Below are positions 47,801 to 59,600 of a stretch of DNA of 64,000 nucleotides, in pieces; position 1 is the stretch's first letter; the number at the start of each line of letters is the position of its first letter. The position numbers and the translations under genes are program-made. This stretch comes from Laetiporus sulphureus 93-53. Its lineage: Eukaryota > Basidiomycota > Agaricomycetes > Polyporales > Laetiporaceae. The notes beneath the pieces were generated by a model. That model saw only the letters and a program-made list of their open reading frames with translations. It made no database searches and was not told the origin of the DNA. The stretch covers positions 3,367-67,366 of the forward strand of contig NW_024468563.1 in NCBI RefSeq assembly GCF_001632365.1. The letters run 5' to 3'.

Positions 47801-50451
47801 GAAAATCTGATGTGCAGTCGGATGACCTCCCTCTCTTACCCCTTGCAGATGGTAGTCTCGCATGTATCGACAGACGTCAGAATGGTACAAAGGTGTTTTC
47901 AGGCCCTTGGACCTCACTCAGACAGCTACCCTGGCCACTGTTCGCTTCCAAACACTTTTTGCATCCCACTCTCGATCACAAGAGAGTGCTTGGATATGGC
48001 ATCAATGTCTCGGAGCTGACTGCTTCGGACCTCGCGGATCTTGTTCAGACTCGATTGCCGGACTCGAGAAAATCTATTCGGCAAACCACGGACGATGAGA
48101 GCAAATGGATTCAGAACTTCTGGGCGCAGTTTTATATCTTTAGAATCGGAGTAGACGAGATCTCTTCGCTTTCTCTCGTGCCCACAACGAGAGCGGGTCA
48201 ATATGTGTCAATCGATCACTGCCGCACAGAAGTCGTCCTCGCCAATCCTCATCACATACGCAACTCATTGGAGAAGTTGGGAGCCATTGTGCTGCCCGCT
48301 GCGCAGGAGCTGCCACACCCTCTGCGACAGACACTCGCTTCCGTGTCGTTCACATTCGACGCAGTTTTGAAGTTCCTCCGATCCAAGAGCAACGAGGCCT
48401 ACGCCGGACTAAGTGCGCTGCCTGCTCTCTTCAATGTGCTTAATGACAATGAGAGAAATGGTTTCGCGACATGGGCACGCAACGAAGTGCAAGCTCGGAT
48501 ATCTCAAATTCCCAAGGACCTTCTGCCCGTGGTTGGCTATCTTCCCATATGGCCAGCATGGCGCGGAAGCACGACAGTCCTTCGCTCCCTCCAAGACTAC
48601 GATGTGAGAATCGTTCCGCATGGATTTCAAGTTTCCGATATCATGCGTGTTCTACCACCGGATATGTCCTTTGCGGAGATTCCTTCTTCGGTGCTTGGGC
48701 GTCTCAGCAGGAAAGCTATGGAGCTGGATGTGTTCTTGAGCATCATCTACACCAACCTGCACAACCTGGACAATGGTGACGTTCCCGCGTACAAACGAAT
48801 ACTCGATAGAGCCCTCTCAGCTCGCGTGGGGCAGGTCATGAATGGACTCAAGGTGCCTAATACTTCGCGCGTGCTTGTATCGCCAAAAACGCTATATTCC
48901 AGGGCAGAACCGGCATTCGTCGCTGCGTTTGAGACGCGGCAAGATCTGTTCCTTCACTCTTCGTTCAGAGAGTACGATAGCCGGCTCAGAGCTCTCGGCC
49001 TCCAGCACGAGCGAACTTTCACTACATTCAAAGCATGCGTTGTCAATCTGCATGCCGATAGCGAAATGGAAGGTGTAGTTGATCGCGCTTTGGTCATCTT
49101 CGAATGGTACGGGCACCTGCCTATGCACATCGGTAGGGATACAAGCAAGTGGTCAGAACTCGTGGGATACAAGTTCATACCGTGCGACGTGGTCCGGAGG
49201 CACTATAAGGACGAATCACTGCATCCTGAGGACTATGCGATTCCTCTGCCGCGTCTCGTTTCCCCAGGACAGATACTGCGTGCAGAACATGAGCAGATCG
49301 CATGGACGCAGAGAGGGCTTTTCATGCTACCACCTGACGAACGCCTGCTGCTGGCCGATCTCACCCTTGGCGTCCCCACTCTCGATGAAGTTGTGAGTTT
49401 CGCTTTAGTACTGATCGGAGGAACGTTGGAGCTAACACGTTTTTCAGGTCCGCCACCTGCGCGTCTTGGCTCTACAGATTGCTCCAGCTCATTCGGGGCG
49501 TCCGGAAGTGTTCAGCGACCTCAGCGCAACATATCAATGGCTCGGACGCTCGGAGCGTGCTCAAGCTGCCGGACGGATCCTCGCACGCTACGAACATGAA
49601 CCGTTATTCCTAAACATCAACACGGCTCGCGACAAGTGGAATTTTGTCTGCGCAAGAGATTTGATTTTCAATGCCCCAGACGAGGATGACCGCCAGGGCG
49701 TCCGCATGCTCTTGGATCCCTTCAAGCCGCTCCTACTCGCTTCTGGCGCGTTCGAGATCCAAAAACCTGTTGCTCCGCAGATCCAACGTGTTGCCGCAGA
49801 TGACATGATGCACCGCTTCCGCGACGCCATGAATGGGCAGAGGAAGGAGGGGCGGCTTACCGATTGCGTGCTCGTATGCTCTGACGGTGCAAAGTTCGCG
49901 GTCCACAGATCGTTCCTCGCGGCGTCGAACGGACACTTCGATCGCATGTTCCGATCCTCCGGCATGCGCGAGAGCCTCCCAGCGTCCTCGAACGATCCTG
50001 TACGAGTCGACCTTGTCGAGGATGGGCCCGTCATACGCTGCGTGCTTGGTAAGTGTCTCACGCATGTTACTTGTGTTGTCGCATTGACGTGCTTTGCGTA
50101 CAGACTGGTTGTATGCCGGCGACCTCACGATCCAGGACACGTACGACCAGAATGAACTGCTCTCTCTGTTACGTGTTTCGCACTACATGCGTATTGCCGA
50201 CATGCACCGCGCTATCCAGGGTCTGCTCATCGAGACGCTCACACCAGGGACCTATCGAATCCGTGAGTCTGCTTTTCATATGCCTGTCCGTGTCCGTAGT
50301 TGCTGAAGTGGAAATCCCGCTTTCAGTCCGCGAAAACGCCGCAGACCTTGAGGCAGATCTGCTGCTAAAGGCGTGCGATGAATATCGGGCATCAAATCAT
50401 GAAGTGTTCGAGCGCAACCCGCAATTGCTTGTGGCGAACGGGGATGCGTGA
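41850..50451 (+). CDS. Giant sacsin-like protein with C-terminal BTB/POZ domain (copy 1, 2663 aa)
   Basis: Twelve exons fit with consistent phases and give 2663 residues. The N-terminus is an HSP90-like ATPase of the sacsin type: ILKRYPFSIGIFRELLQNSD (N-box), GPALLAYNDATFSESDW, and DKIGKYGIGLRSGYHVTD (G-box). A long sacsin-repeat region follows. A second ATPase-like module lies near 46.1-46.4 kb: AFNEFLANAMDANAKN, GPALIVHNDALFTDKDF, GVIGKFGLGALTVFHFTE. After another long repeat region come GRLTDCVLVCSDGAKFAVHR, SFLAASNGHFDRMF and VLDWLYAGDLTIQDTY, a BTB/POZ domain. The protein ends NPQLLVANGDA. Sacsins are Hsp90/Hsp70-linked chaperones in animals, and BTB domains often recruit Cul3 ligases, so a chaperone-to-ubiquitin adaptor is a reasonable inference. 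In the second module the usual ADDA-type motif reads AMDA, so its ATPase activity is uncertain. Confidence 0.88.
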
Positions 50452-50595
50452 TGTAGAACTGTTGTTGGTTTGGACTCTGGAGTTGTCTTATGGATTGGGG
50501 TGTCTCGCGTGTATTCCACTGTCTAGATGTGATTTTGAGCTTCAATGACAGATGCACTTTGAGGCTGCACTCCGATCAATAACCTTGTCATATAG
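43158..50595 (+). repeat. Left arm of a large inverted duplication (window-limited start)
   Basis: Positions pair with the right arm at a nearly constant coordinate sum. The sum is 107158 for 43748/63410, 45637/61521, 46558/60600 and 46753/60405. It falls by only 16-20 at the BTB end (50451/56691). The left limit given is where the right arm runs off the window; the true arm may extend farther left. Similarity continues past the stop codon to about 50595. Confidence 0.88.
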
Positions 50596-50900
50596 GTGGA
50601 ATGTATATGAATACAATCAATTAATGACGTCTTGCGCATGCCAACCTACAAGTAGTCATCTCGACAGTATGTAGATCCTCCATCAAACACGGCAAAGCTG
50701 CATGAATCAACAACCCTTTCTCGCATGTAATGTGAACGCCGATGTGAAATGATAAAACACGTACAACAGCGTTAGGTTCCGGCCCGTTTGAGCATATACA
50801 AATTACAACAAAAGTCAGATTAGTAGTGGTAAGGTAAGATGGTACTTGGTGTCCGTGTCGTTCGGCAATCACAGTGGATGTTATTTTCCGGCCAACGGCA
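50452..50900. other. 3' flank of sacsin-BTB copy 1
   Basis: Contains the 3' UTR and the end of the left duplication arm (about 50595). Beyond that I see no gene until the small minus-strand gene. Confidence 0.45.
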
Positions 50901-51335
50901 CTAGAAGCTGGCGAAGGCGAGAGGGGAGTAGAACCGCGGGACTGCCTTCAACGTCTCATCGCGGGTCCCCATTAAATAAGCTACCGACCTGGTCTATACA
51001 CAGCGGCGTGTTGAGCAAACGCTAGGCGCGATCGTCACAGATGTTGCTTACCATGCGCAACATCCGCAGCATAGGACGGCTGTTACGCATTCGCAGATGC
51101 CTGTCGCGCAGCCAACGATGACTGTTCGACGGACGGCTCAGCGCTCGCGAAAATGGGTGACATCAAAGTATGGACTTACGGCTGGCGATGAACTCGAGGC
51201 ATGCTCCGATGACAGCAACAATACCTAGGGCGAGCGAGCCGATCCCGACGCAGATGCCCGCAATGCAAGAGAAGATAAGGCTGCATGAATTAGATTAGAC
51301 TCCATGAGATACCCAGACTGTAGGACGGACCCCAT
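50901..51335 (-). CDS. Small hydrophobic Cys-rich protein
   Basis: Three short exons from 51335 join to MGLIFSCIAGICVGIGSLAL, GIVAVIGACLEFIAS, then LIVGCATGICECV and TAVLCCGCCAW. That is a roughly 59-residue protein dominated by Gly/Ile/Ala and Cys, with two predicted helices. The first intron has a GTCCGT donor. If the last exon is not spliced it stops at 51048-51050. If the GTAAGC there is used as a donor, an extra exon adds SVAYLMGTRDETLKAV and PRFYSPLAFASF with a stop at 50901-50903. Tiny proteins of this composition, with Gly-rich helices and a CC-rich end, are common but uncharacterised in Agaricomycetes. Membrane insertion or palmitoylation at the Cys cluster is inference. Confidence 0.55.
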
Positions 51336-54142
51336 GATATTAAGTCGTTACTGAGATTTAAAGATTTTCTCGTGATATTAGTAGTTATGACTGATGTCGT
51401 GAAGAGATGGGTACAAGAATAACTGTTTTCTTGGAGGGCTCCCCGCACGCCGTCGCGTTATATAACGGCCAAAGGAGGTGACTCTAGGCCGCTCTTTGAC
51501 GTTGACGAGCCAGAGGGGGGCTGGATGGCGGCAGTAGAGCGACGGAAAGCCCTAACCTTGTAACAAGTCTTACGTCATACTAACCCTAAGGCTCGTCGAT
51601 TATCTGAATGGCTACAAAGATGTAGAGAGCTGTCAATATGTATGTTCACTCTGGATTCTTCACGGTCTGCGTGTATGGTAAGGATCATTCAAGCGTTATT
51701 GTTCAGTTGGCCGACATAGCCGTGACATCAGTCTCCGTGCTCATTCCGTCAGCCCGGGGTTCGACGAATCACCTCAAGTTGGACAATGTAACGTATCGTG
51801 CACGCAGGCGAAGTCTTCAGGACTATACTTATGAGATGGCCACTTAGTTTAAGAACTACTGGGCACGCGAGGCAAGCGGTATCCTCACATAGATGAAGGT
51901 GGCTGGCTATGGCGATCGGCCCCGACGGCCCGAGCAGTGCAGGATATCGGAACGTGCTTTCCGCAATCCTGCCAGCATAGCGTCCGTCAAGCAGGCAAGC
52001 ACGCTCCTGATGAATTTACTAGCACATTCGTGTGGTCCAGTATGATGGCAGGATGTTGGAGCGGGAGCGGAGGATAGAAGCACTCACAGGATATGACTAC
52101 GAAAACGATGGCTCAAAGCTTGGACTCAGAGGCGAAGACCGTTATGGACTCCTGAGGCCTGATCTTGCAAGGAAAAACGTATGCTGGCATCCATGACGAG
52201 GGATGGCGACGGGCTGTTCATGCGAGCCCGTTTGCTGGGGATGACGTGCGCCTTTGCAACTTCTGAAAATTTGACTGAAGCAGGCATTCCGCAAAGCAAA
52301 GACAGATGGACAACACGTGTAAAGAAGGAAGTCCTATCACCGGTAGCAGTGAATGAAATTATACCTGTGAAGCCATAGTGAAACGCGCGTGCCCAAAGCA
52401 TGCGGCAGAGTATGCGTAATCCCATTGACGTCTGCTCACCATAGAGCGAGCCTTCGTGGGTACAGTACCCCCATGGAAAACAAGCGGAAGACGCACGTTT
52501 ACTGCAAGAAGGGTCATGGACCAAAGAAGCAAGCTTTGGAAGGATGATCTGCGAGGCTGCGCCCGCAGACAAGGCGGCCTTGACAGCCTACTACAGCAGC
52601 ATTACGTACACTTCGCTGGGCTTCGAACTTGCGAAGGAATCGTTGGCGTCGTGTTCGGCCAAGCAGTTGCTACAAGCAACACGGCCGCAGTTTCAGCAGG
52701 TTCTGGTGGACGTGTGTGGGCAGCTCGAGGATTTACGGAATGGTGGGATCGTCTGCAAGTCGTCCGTGTCGTGGGATGCGGGCTTGAGCATGCCACGTCG
52801 GAACAGGAACAGGACATGGCCGTGGACTGAACAGGACGCGGGATGACCGAAAGTAGTGCCTATGGATACTTCAAATGATGGCTGTCTGAGAACCCACGTC
52901 GATCTTTTCGATTACCCGACACGGCTGCCCAACCACAGATAGTATTATTCGGGGCTGACGGTATTCGGGGCTGAAGGAAGAGAAAGAGATGAGTTGATGT
53001 CCTTTCAGTCTCCGCTATGGCTGAAGGTTATCGGCTAGCGTTTAGCATCGATGAGCGTTGTATACCGCATCTGCGGAGCTAGCGTGCTTCACGCGTAGTA
53101 TAGTGGCCCTCCAGTTATTCCGTATCGTGGACTCTGTGCATGCAGTACCAACGCGAACACGGTGAAGACAGCCTTCAGCCACTTCAGCCACAGCGGAGTT
53201 TGAGAGGCCCACCGAAGGCAAACAGTGCGTCGTCGTGTTCAACTCTCATCTCACCCATGATGGATGCTGCTCGCGTTGGCACAACGTTGGACCGTTGCTC
53301 CAGTATTTCCTGAATACTTTGGCTGTCTGAGTTATACTCAATTAACGGGATCGCGTCATTCATCCGTAGAGCAGTCCAGCAGATTGGTCATGCTGAAAGG
53401 ATAGATCTGATCGTCTACTGACACGTTGAAAGGCGCGGCGACGGCATTCCGTGTCGCCTGAACGTCGCCGTTTCAAATCATAGTTCAAGCTCAAGCTTGG
53501 CCTCAAGAGGTCCCTTCCCTACCATGAGCATCCATAACATCATTCCGCTGCATTACTGCCCGCTTGCGTATTCTTCCAGCCGTAGACTGTGGGAGGTCCA
53601 CCGTTGAGTCCCATATTGGCAGATCATGGCAAGTCCTGTCCCCGCGCTGAGCGCTGAGGAACGTGTATGCGATCGGGATATGTTCTGTTTTACCTAAACA
53701 GACTGTCATTCGGCGTTTTGTTGCGCTTCAGCCAATTAGAGCGTTCCCTTCGGAGCTCTGGACGATTCCATTCACTGCAGTACGCGCCGGTCTCGCCTCT
53801 CTTCTCCGCATTCTTTACCGTTCGCTAGCGATTGTGCTCCCCGCGGTGAGTGGTTGATAATCTGGAAAATTGCTGACCCCACCCACCCCCGGGACCGCAG
53901 ATGGTGCACTTTACGCGTCTGCCTCCTGGCTTCGATCAGTCAGCGTGTGCAGGAATAGATAAAAGCCAGCCCCGCCCCCGCTCTTTTCTCTCCCCTTCTG
54001 TTCATTTCTCTTCCTGTTCCTCTTGGGGTTTCGGCCGTCTCTCTGTGTTCTCTCTGCGCTTAACTACGTCCTCTATTATCTCTGTTTCCCTTATTTCACA
54101 ATAGACTCTTTTCTCGCTCTTCACACCCTATAGACTGCCGAC
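51336..54142. other. Gene-poor spacer within the inverted duplication
   Basis: About 2.8 kb with no confident gene. Open frames at 51638-51847 (+), 52126-52572 (-) and 52544-52846 (+) have no domain I recognise. A near-direct repeat (attcggggctga) occurs twice around 52947-52975, and a short hairpin GGCGAC...GTCGCC lies near 53.44 kb. The right end (53.97-54.13 kb) is a C/T-rich 5' leader of the MFS gene. Confidence 0.45.
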
Positions 54143-56215
54143 ATGACCGCGCCGCCTAACACGAACACGAAAGCAGATACCATCCTTTCACCTGCACAGA
54201 CCCTCGTCGACGGACGCCTGCCGCAGCTGTACTCGCCTTTCAGGCGGTATCTGCTCCTCATCGTGTTCTGTTTCGCACAATTCCTGGACTCGTTCAATAA
54301 TTCGGCTCTCTTCTCTGCTATTCCCGACCTAGAGAACTCGCTGGACATCACGGCCAGCGAGTCGGCCTGGATCATCAGCGCATTCCAATTGACGTTCGCG
54401 TCCTTTCTGCTCATCGTGAGTGTTGTGCATTTTCAGCCGTTTGACTGAGTATGGTTTGACGCTGCCCTCACAATGAGCAGAGCGGTCGCATAAGTGACGT
54501 GTACAATCCGAGTCAGTGGACATGCGGGAACCAACGCGTGTGCTATTCAATTGACATGTGTGTCTCTCGCTGCAGAAGTAGCTTTTACCGGAGGCATCGC
54601 CGCGCTTGGGGTCATTTCTATTGGCGCCGGGTTCTCCAAAGATAAAATCACTATCATTGTGCTTCGAGCACTGAGCGGCATCGGTGAGGAAGTCCGAGGT
54701 CGTTCCGAGGTTCGAGGTTATAAAGCTAACTAATCCTGTCGACCCAGCTGCGTCAATGACGATTCCCTCTGCGCTCTCGCTGCTTGTCGCTGTCTTCGTT
54801 GAGCCCACTGAGCAAGCGCGTGCCATTGGTGTCTTCGGCGGCTGCGGCGCTGTAGGGAATGGTGAGGATTTTCCACTGTTCTCTTCCATGTGACACCCGC
54901 TGACTCGTCCCCGCCAGTCCTCGGTTTAATTATAGGCGCGATCTTCGTCCAGTATGCCTCGTGGTCCTGGGTGTTCTGGTTCGTCGCGATGGTCGCGTTC
55001 CCGATCGCGATCATTTGCCTAGTGCTAGTGCCCCCTCAAGAGGAGAATATCCACATTGAGGGCAAGAAATGGAAGAGTCTTGATCTCGGTGGAGTGTCCG
55101 TGCTTACAGGTTGGTGCGACTCGTCGTTCATGGAGATTCCATATCTGACGAAGTAAGTGGCTTGGTAGCCGCTCTAATTTTGTTCATCTTTGCCGTCACC
55201 TCTGGCTCTGCTTCTGGCTGGGGTTCCGCAACGGTGATTGCGCCACTCGTCATCTCTGTCCTCATGGTCGTGGCATTCTTCTACTATGAGACCCGTATAC
55301 CCGTTTCGACTGCGGCAGTGTAAGTCCTGCTCAATCGCGTTGACCAGCCGTATTTTTGACGTGAACTGTCTGTTGCAGGCCCCCGAAAACATGGTTCCTG
55401 CCCAACTTCTCCGTACTTTTCGGTACTGCTCTCTTGCCATACTTCTGGTGGACCACGATCTTTACGACATTCACGACACTCTGGCAAGACGTCTACCACT
55501 GGTCCGCTATTTCTACTGCTATCCATATGTATGCCTCATATCGCCACTACCTTCTCTGGTCATGAATGCTTACTGTCGTCCTGCACACAGGATTCCGATC
55601 GGCGTGCTCGCGTTTTCGATGAGCTTCACCGGCCCGCTCTCGCGCATCATCAATTCGAAATGGATAATCCTCTCCGGCGAAGGCCTGCTTGTCATCGCCA
55701 CCATCCTCCTCGCATTCGCCGACGGCCCAGACAAATACTGGCCCTTCGTCTTCCCCGCGTTTGTCCTGGGCAGCGCCGGCGCGATGCTCACGTACACGCA
55801 CACCAATATCGCCATCTTCCAGACCTCGCCTGCATCCATGGCCGGCACCGTCGGCGCGATCTTCAACGGCGCGTTGCAGCTCGGTTCCGCGGTCGGCATC
55901 GCTGCGGTGGACTCGATCGAGACGAGCGTAGAGGAAAAGGAGGGCGTGAGCAACTATGCTGGCGAGCGTGCGGCATTTTGGTTCCTCTTAGGCATCGTGG
56001 GCCTCGAGTGGATTTCGATGCTGGTGTTTTATAGGGTGAGGAAGGAGAGCGCTGACGACGATGCGGACGAGAAGGAGGAGAGTATGGACGAGGAGAAGGG
56101 TGGGGCGAACATGGATGGCGTGCAATACCTTGAAAGAAACGGCCCCGACGAAGACACGTGCAACAAGGGGTACTCCGAGAAGGATGCGAGCGACATAGAA
56201 ATCTCACAAGTTTGA
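54143..56215 (+). CDS. MFS transporter, DHA2/14-helix drug-efflux type
   Basis: Proton-driven exporter of the plasma or vacuolar membrane (family knowledge). It begins MTAPPNTNTKADTILSPAQT. The first helix is YLLLIVFCFAQFLDSFNNSA, followed by ITASESAWIISAFQLTFASF. Loop 2-3 carries the MFS motif A as SGRISDVYNPK once two introns are removed. Then come GGIAALGVISIGAGFSKDK, AASMTIPSALSLLVAVFV, ARAIGVFGGCGAVGN, VLGLIIGAIFVQYASWSWVF and PIGVLAFSMSFTGPLSRI. A late helix reads AAFWFLLGIVGLEWISMLV. The acidic cytosolic tail ends ASDIEISQV with TGA at 56213-56215. Roughly eight exons are needed. Substrates of this family include toxins and drugs, but none can be assigned here. It is the only clearly conserved gene between the two duplication arms. 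Confidence 0.88.
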
Positions 56216-56690
56216 GCCCGACGCTTCTCCCGCGTAAAATTTCCATTCGCTTTCGGTATATTGCAACTGCTTTCTTTTCCCGAAATGGCTTCTCACGCTT
56301 CTGATTTTTCTGGCCTTCTTTACGATCTCATGAACTTAAAGACCGCAAGACCCTCGTTTAGATATAGACAAGCGCAACTGTTTTTTTATGTATTCATACT
56401 ATCATCCTTTCCCCGCATAGAACATCGCCTAGAACTAGACCAATCCTTCATGCACTTTGTATGTTGTTCATCGTATTGACATGCTGCCGTGTATGAATTC
56501 TCGTGGTGCAAGCAACTTGGGGAGTCGCCGCCAGGATGGTTCTTATGACATGGTTATTGATACTAGTTACCGTAACTAGTGCAACCTCCAACTGCATCTG
56601 TCATTGAAGCTCAAAATAACATCTAGACAGTGAAATACACGCGAGACACCCCAATCCATAAGGCAGCTCCAACCGAACAACAGCTCTGCA
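56216..56690. other. 3' flanks of the MFS gene and of sacsin-BTB copy 2
   Basis: About 475 nt between convergent stops. It contains a perfect 19-bp palindrome (56562-56580) and the end of the right duplication arm (about 56544). No gene. Confidence 0.5.
56562..56580. repeat. 19-bp perfect palindrome ACTAGTTAC-C-GTAACTAGT
   Basis: Nine bases either side of a central C are exact reverse complements. The matching place in the left arm (about 50563-50572) reads gcactccgatcaataacc and lacks the palindrome, so it was gained or lost in one arm only. Confidence 0.8.
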
Positions 56691-59600
56691 TCACGCATCC
56701 CCGTTCGGCCCAAGCAATTGCGGGTTGCGCTCGAACACTTCACGATTTGATTCCAGATATTCATCGCACGCCTTTAGCAGCAGATCTGCCTCAAAGTCTG
56801 CAGCGTTTTCGCGGACTGAAAGCGGGTTTCCACTTCAGCAACTACCGACGCGGACAGATGTATGAAAGCAGACTCACGGATTCGATAGGTCCCTGGTGTG
56901 AGCGTCTCGATGAGCAGACGCTGGACGTCGCGGTGCATGTCGGCAATACGCATGTAGTGCGAAACACGTAACAGAGAGAGCAGTTCATTCTGGTCGTACG
57001 TGTCCTGGACCGTGAGGTCGCCGGCATACAACCAGTCTGTATGCAAAGGATCTCAACGCGACAACACAAGTAACATGCGTGAAGATACATACCAAGCACG
57101 CACCGTACGACGGGCTCCTCTTCAGGAAGCTCGACTCGTATCGGCTCATTCCAGGACGCTGGGAGGCTCTCGCGCATGCCGGAGGAGAACATGCCACTGA
57201 AATGTTCGTTTGACGCCGCGAGGAACGACCTGTGGACCGTGAACTTTGTACCGTCAGAGGATACCAGCAAGCAATCGGTAAACTGCCCCTCATTCCTCTG
57301 CATGTTCATTGCAGCGCGGAAGCGGTGCATGACGTCATCTGCGGCAACATGTTGTTTCTGAGGGGCGATAGGTTGCTGGATCTCGAGGGCGCCAGAAGCG
57401 AGGAGGAGCGGCTTGAAGGGATCCAAGAGCATGCGGACGCCCTGACGGTCGTCCTCGTCTGGGGCATTGAAAATCAAATCTCTTGCGCAGACGAAATTCC
57501 ACTTGTCGCTAGCCGTGTTGATGTTTAGGAATAACGGTTCATGTTCGTAGTTGGCGAGGATCGCTCCGGCAGCTTGAGCACGCTCCGAGTGTCCGAGCCA
57601 TTGATATGTTGCGCTGAAGTCGCCGAACACTTCCGGATGCCCCGGATGAGCTGGAGCAATCTGTAGAGCCAAGACGCGCAGGTGGCGGACCTGAAAAACG
57701 TGTTAGCTCCAACCCTCCTCGATCAGTACTAAAACGAAACTCACAACTTCATCGAGAGTAGGCATGCCAAGTGTGAGATCGGCCAGCAGCAGGCGTTCGT
57801 CAGGTGGCAGCATGAACTGCCCTCTCTGCGTCCATGCGATCCGTTCATGTTCTTCACGTAGTATCTGTTCCGGGGCAATGAGACGCGACAGACGGGTCAC
57901 ATAGCTCTCAGGATGCAGTGATGCGTCATTGTAGCGCCTCCGAACCGCATCGCACGGTATGAACTTATATCCCACGAGTTCCGACCACTTGCTTGTATCC
58001 CTGCCGATGTGCATAGGCAGGTGCCCGTACCATTCGAAGATGACCAAAGCGCGATCAACTACACCTTCCATTTCGTTATCGGCATCTAGATTGACAACGC
58101 ATGCCTTGAATGTGGTGAAATTTCGCTCATGCTGGAGGCCGAGAGCCCTGAGGCTCCTATCGTACCTTTCGAACACAGGGTGAAGGAACAGATCTTGGCG
58201 TGTCTCAAAAGCAGCGATGAATGCCGGCTCGGCCCTGGAATATAGCGTTTTTGGCGATACAAGCACGCGTGAAGTATTAGGCACTTTGAGTTCATTCTTG
58301 ACCTGCTCCCCCATGGAAAGTAAGAGGGCTCCATCGAGTATCCGTTCGTACGCTGAAAAGCCACTGTCGTCCAGGTTGTGCAGACTGGTGTGAACAATGC
58401 TTAAGAAAGCACCCAGCTCCGTAGCTTTCATGCTGAGACGCTCAAGCACTGAAAGAGGAATCTCCGCAAAGGACATGTCGGGTGGTAGAACACGCGCAAT
58501 ATCGGAAACTCGGAATCTGTGTGGAACAATTCTCACGTCGCAGTCTTGAAGGAAGCAGAGGGCTGTCGTATTTCCGCGCCATGCTGGCCATATGGGAAGA
58601 TAGCGTATCACTGGCAGAAGGTCCTCGGGAATATCAGATATCCGAACTTGCACTTCGTTGCGTGCCCATTTCGCGAAATCGTTTCCCTCATTGTCCTCAA
58701 ACACGTCGAAGAGAGCAGGCAGTGCAGTTAGTCCGGTGTGAGCCTCGTCGCTCTTGCATTGAAGGAACTTCAAAACTGCATCGATTGTGAACGGCACGGA
58801 GTCGAGTGGCTGTAACAAAGGGCGTGGCAGCTTCTGCGCAGCCGGTAGCACAATGGCCCCCAACTTCTCCAATGAGTTGCATACATGGTGATGATCGATC
58901 GCGTCCCTTGGGCTAGCGAGGACCACTTCTGTGCGGCAGTGATCGATTGACACGTATTGACCCGCTCTTGTTGTGGGCACAAGAGAAAGCGAAGAGATCT
59001 CGTCTACTTCAATGTTGAAGATATGAAAACGCTCCCAGAAGTCCTGAATCCATCTGCCCTCATCCTCTGTGGTTTGCCGAATAGATTTCCTCGAGTCAGG
59101 CAATCGAGTCTGAACGAGATCTGCAAGGTCCGAAGCAGTCAGCTCCGAGACATTGATGTCATATTCAAGCAGTCTCTTGTGATCAACGGTAGGATGCAAA
59201 AAGTGCTTGGAAACGAATAATGGCCAAGGGACCGATAAAGATGAGGCCCAAAGGCCTGAAAACACCTTCGGACCATTCTGACTGCTGTCGATGCGTGCGA
59301 GGCTGCCATCTGCAAGTGGTAGAAGAGGGAGGCGGTCTAAACGCGTGTCAGGTTTTCTCCGGAGGTAATGAAGGGTATTTTCGATGTCCTTAACATCAAT
59401 ATGCTTCGCGCGAAATTCCGCTATCAACTGAACTCGATATTGCAATAACACTTCACTTGCTTTATACTCGTCCACCCACTGGATCGGTGCATTCGCAGCT
59501 TCAGCTCGCTTCAGAATACTGCGAGGCACGATCACCAATGTAGGAGGTTTGATAGCTAGAAGCACACTCTTCAATGCAACCTCGTCGGCAGAAGGCTCCT

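Noticed and set aside
52126..52846. Frames on both strands in the duplication spacer (148 codons minus, 100 codons plus)
   Set aside because: Protein-like in places, but no start context, splice model or domain; could be decayed sequence.
53437..53475. Hairpin GGCGAC...GTCGCC followed by GTTTCAAATC, at first tRNA-like
   Set aside because: No acceptor, D-arm or anticodon arm can be formed around it.
55531..56034. 167-codon frame overlapping the MFS transporter
   Set aside because: Out-of-frame shadow of the MFS C-terminal exon.
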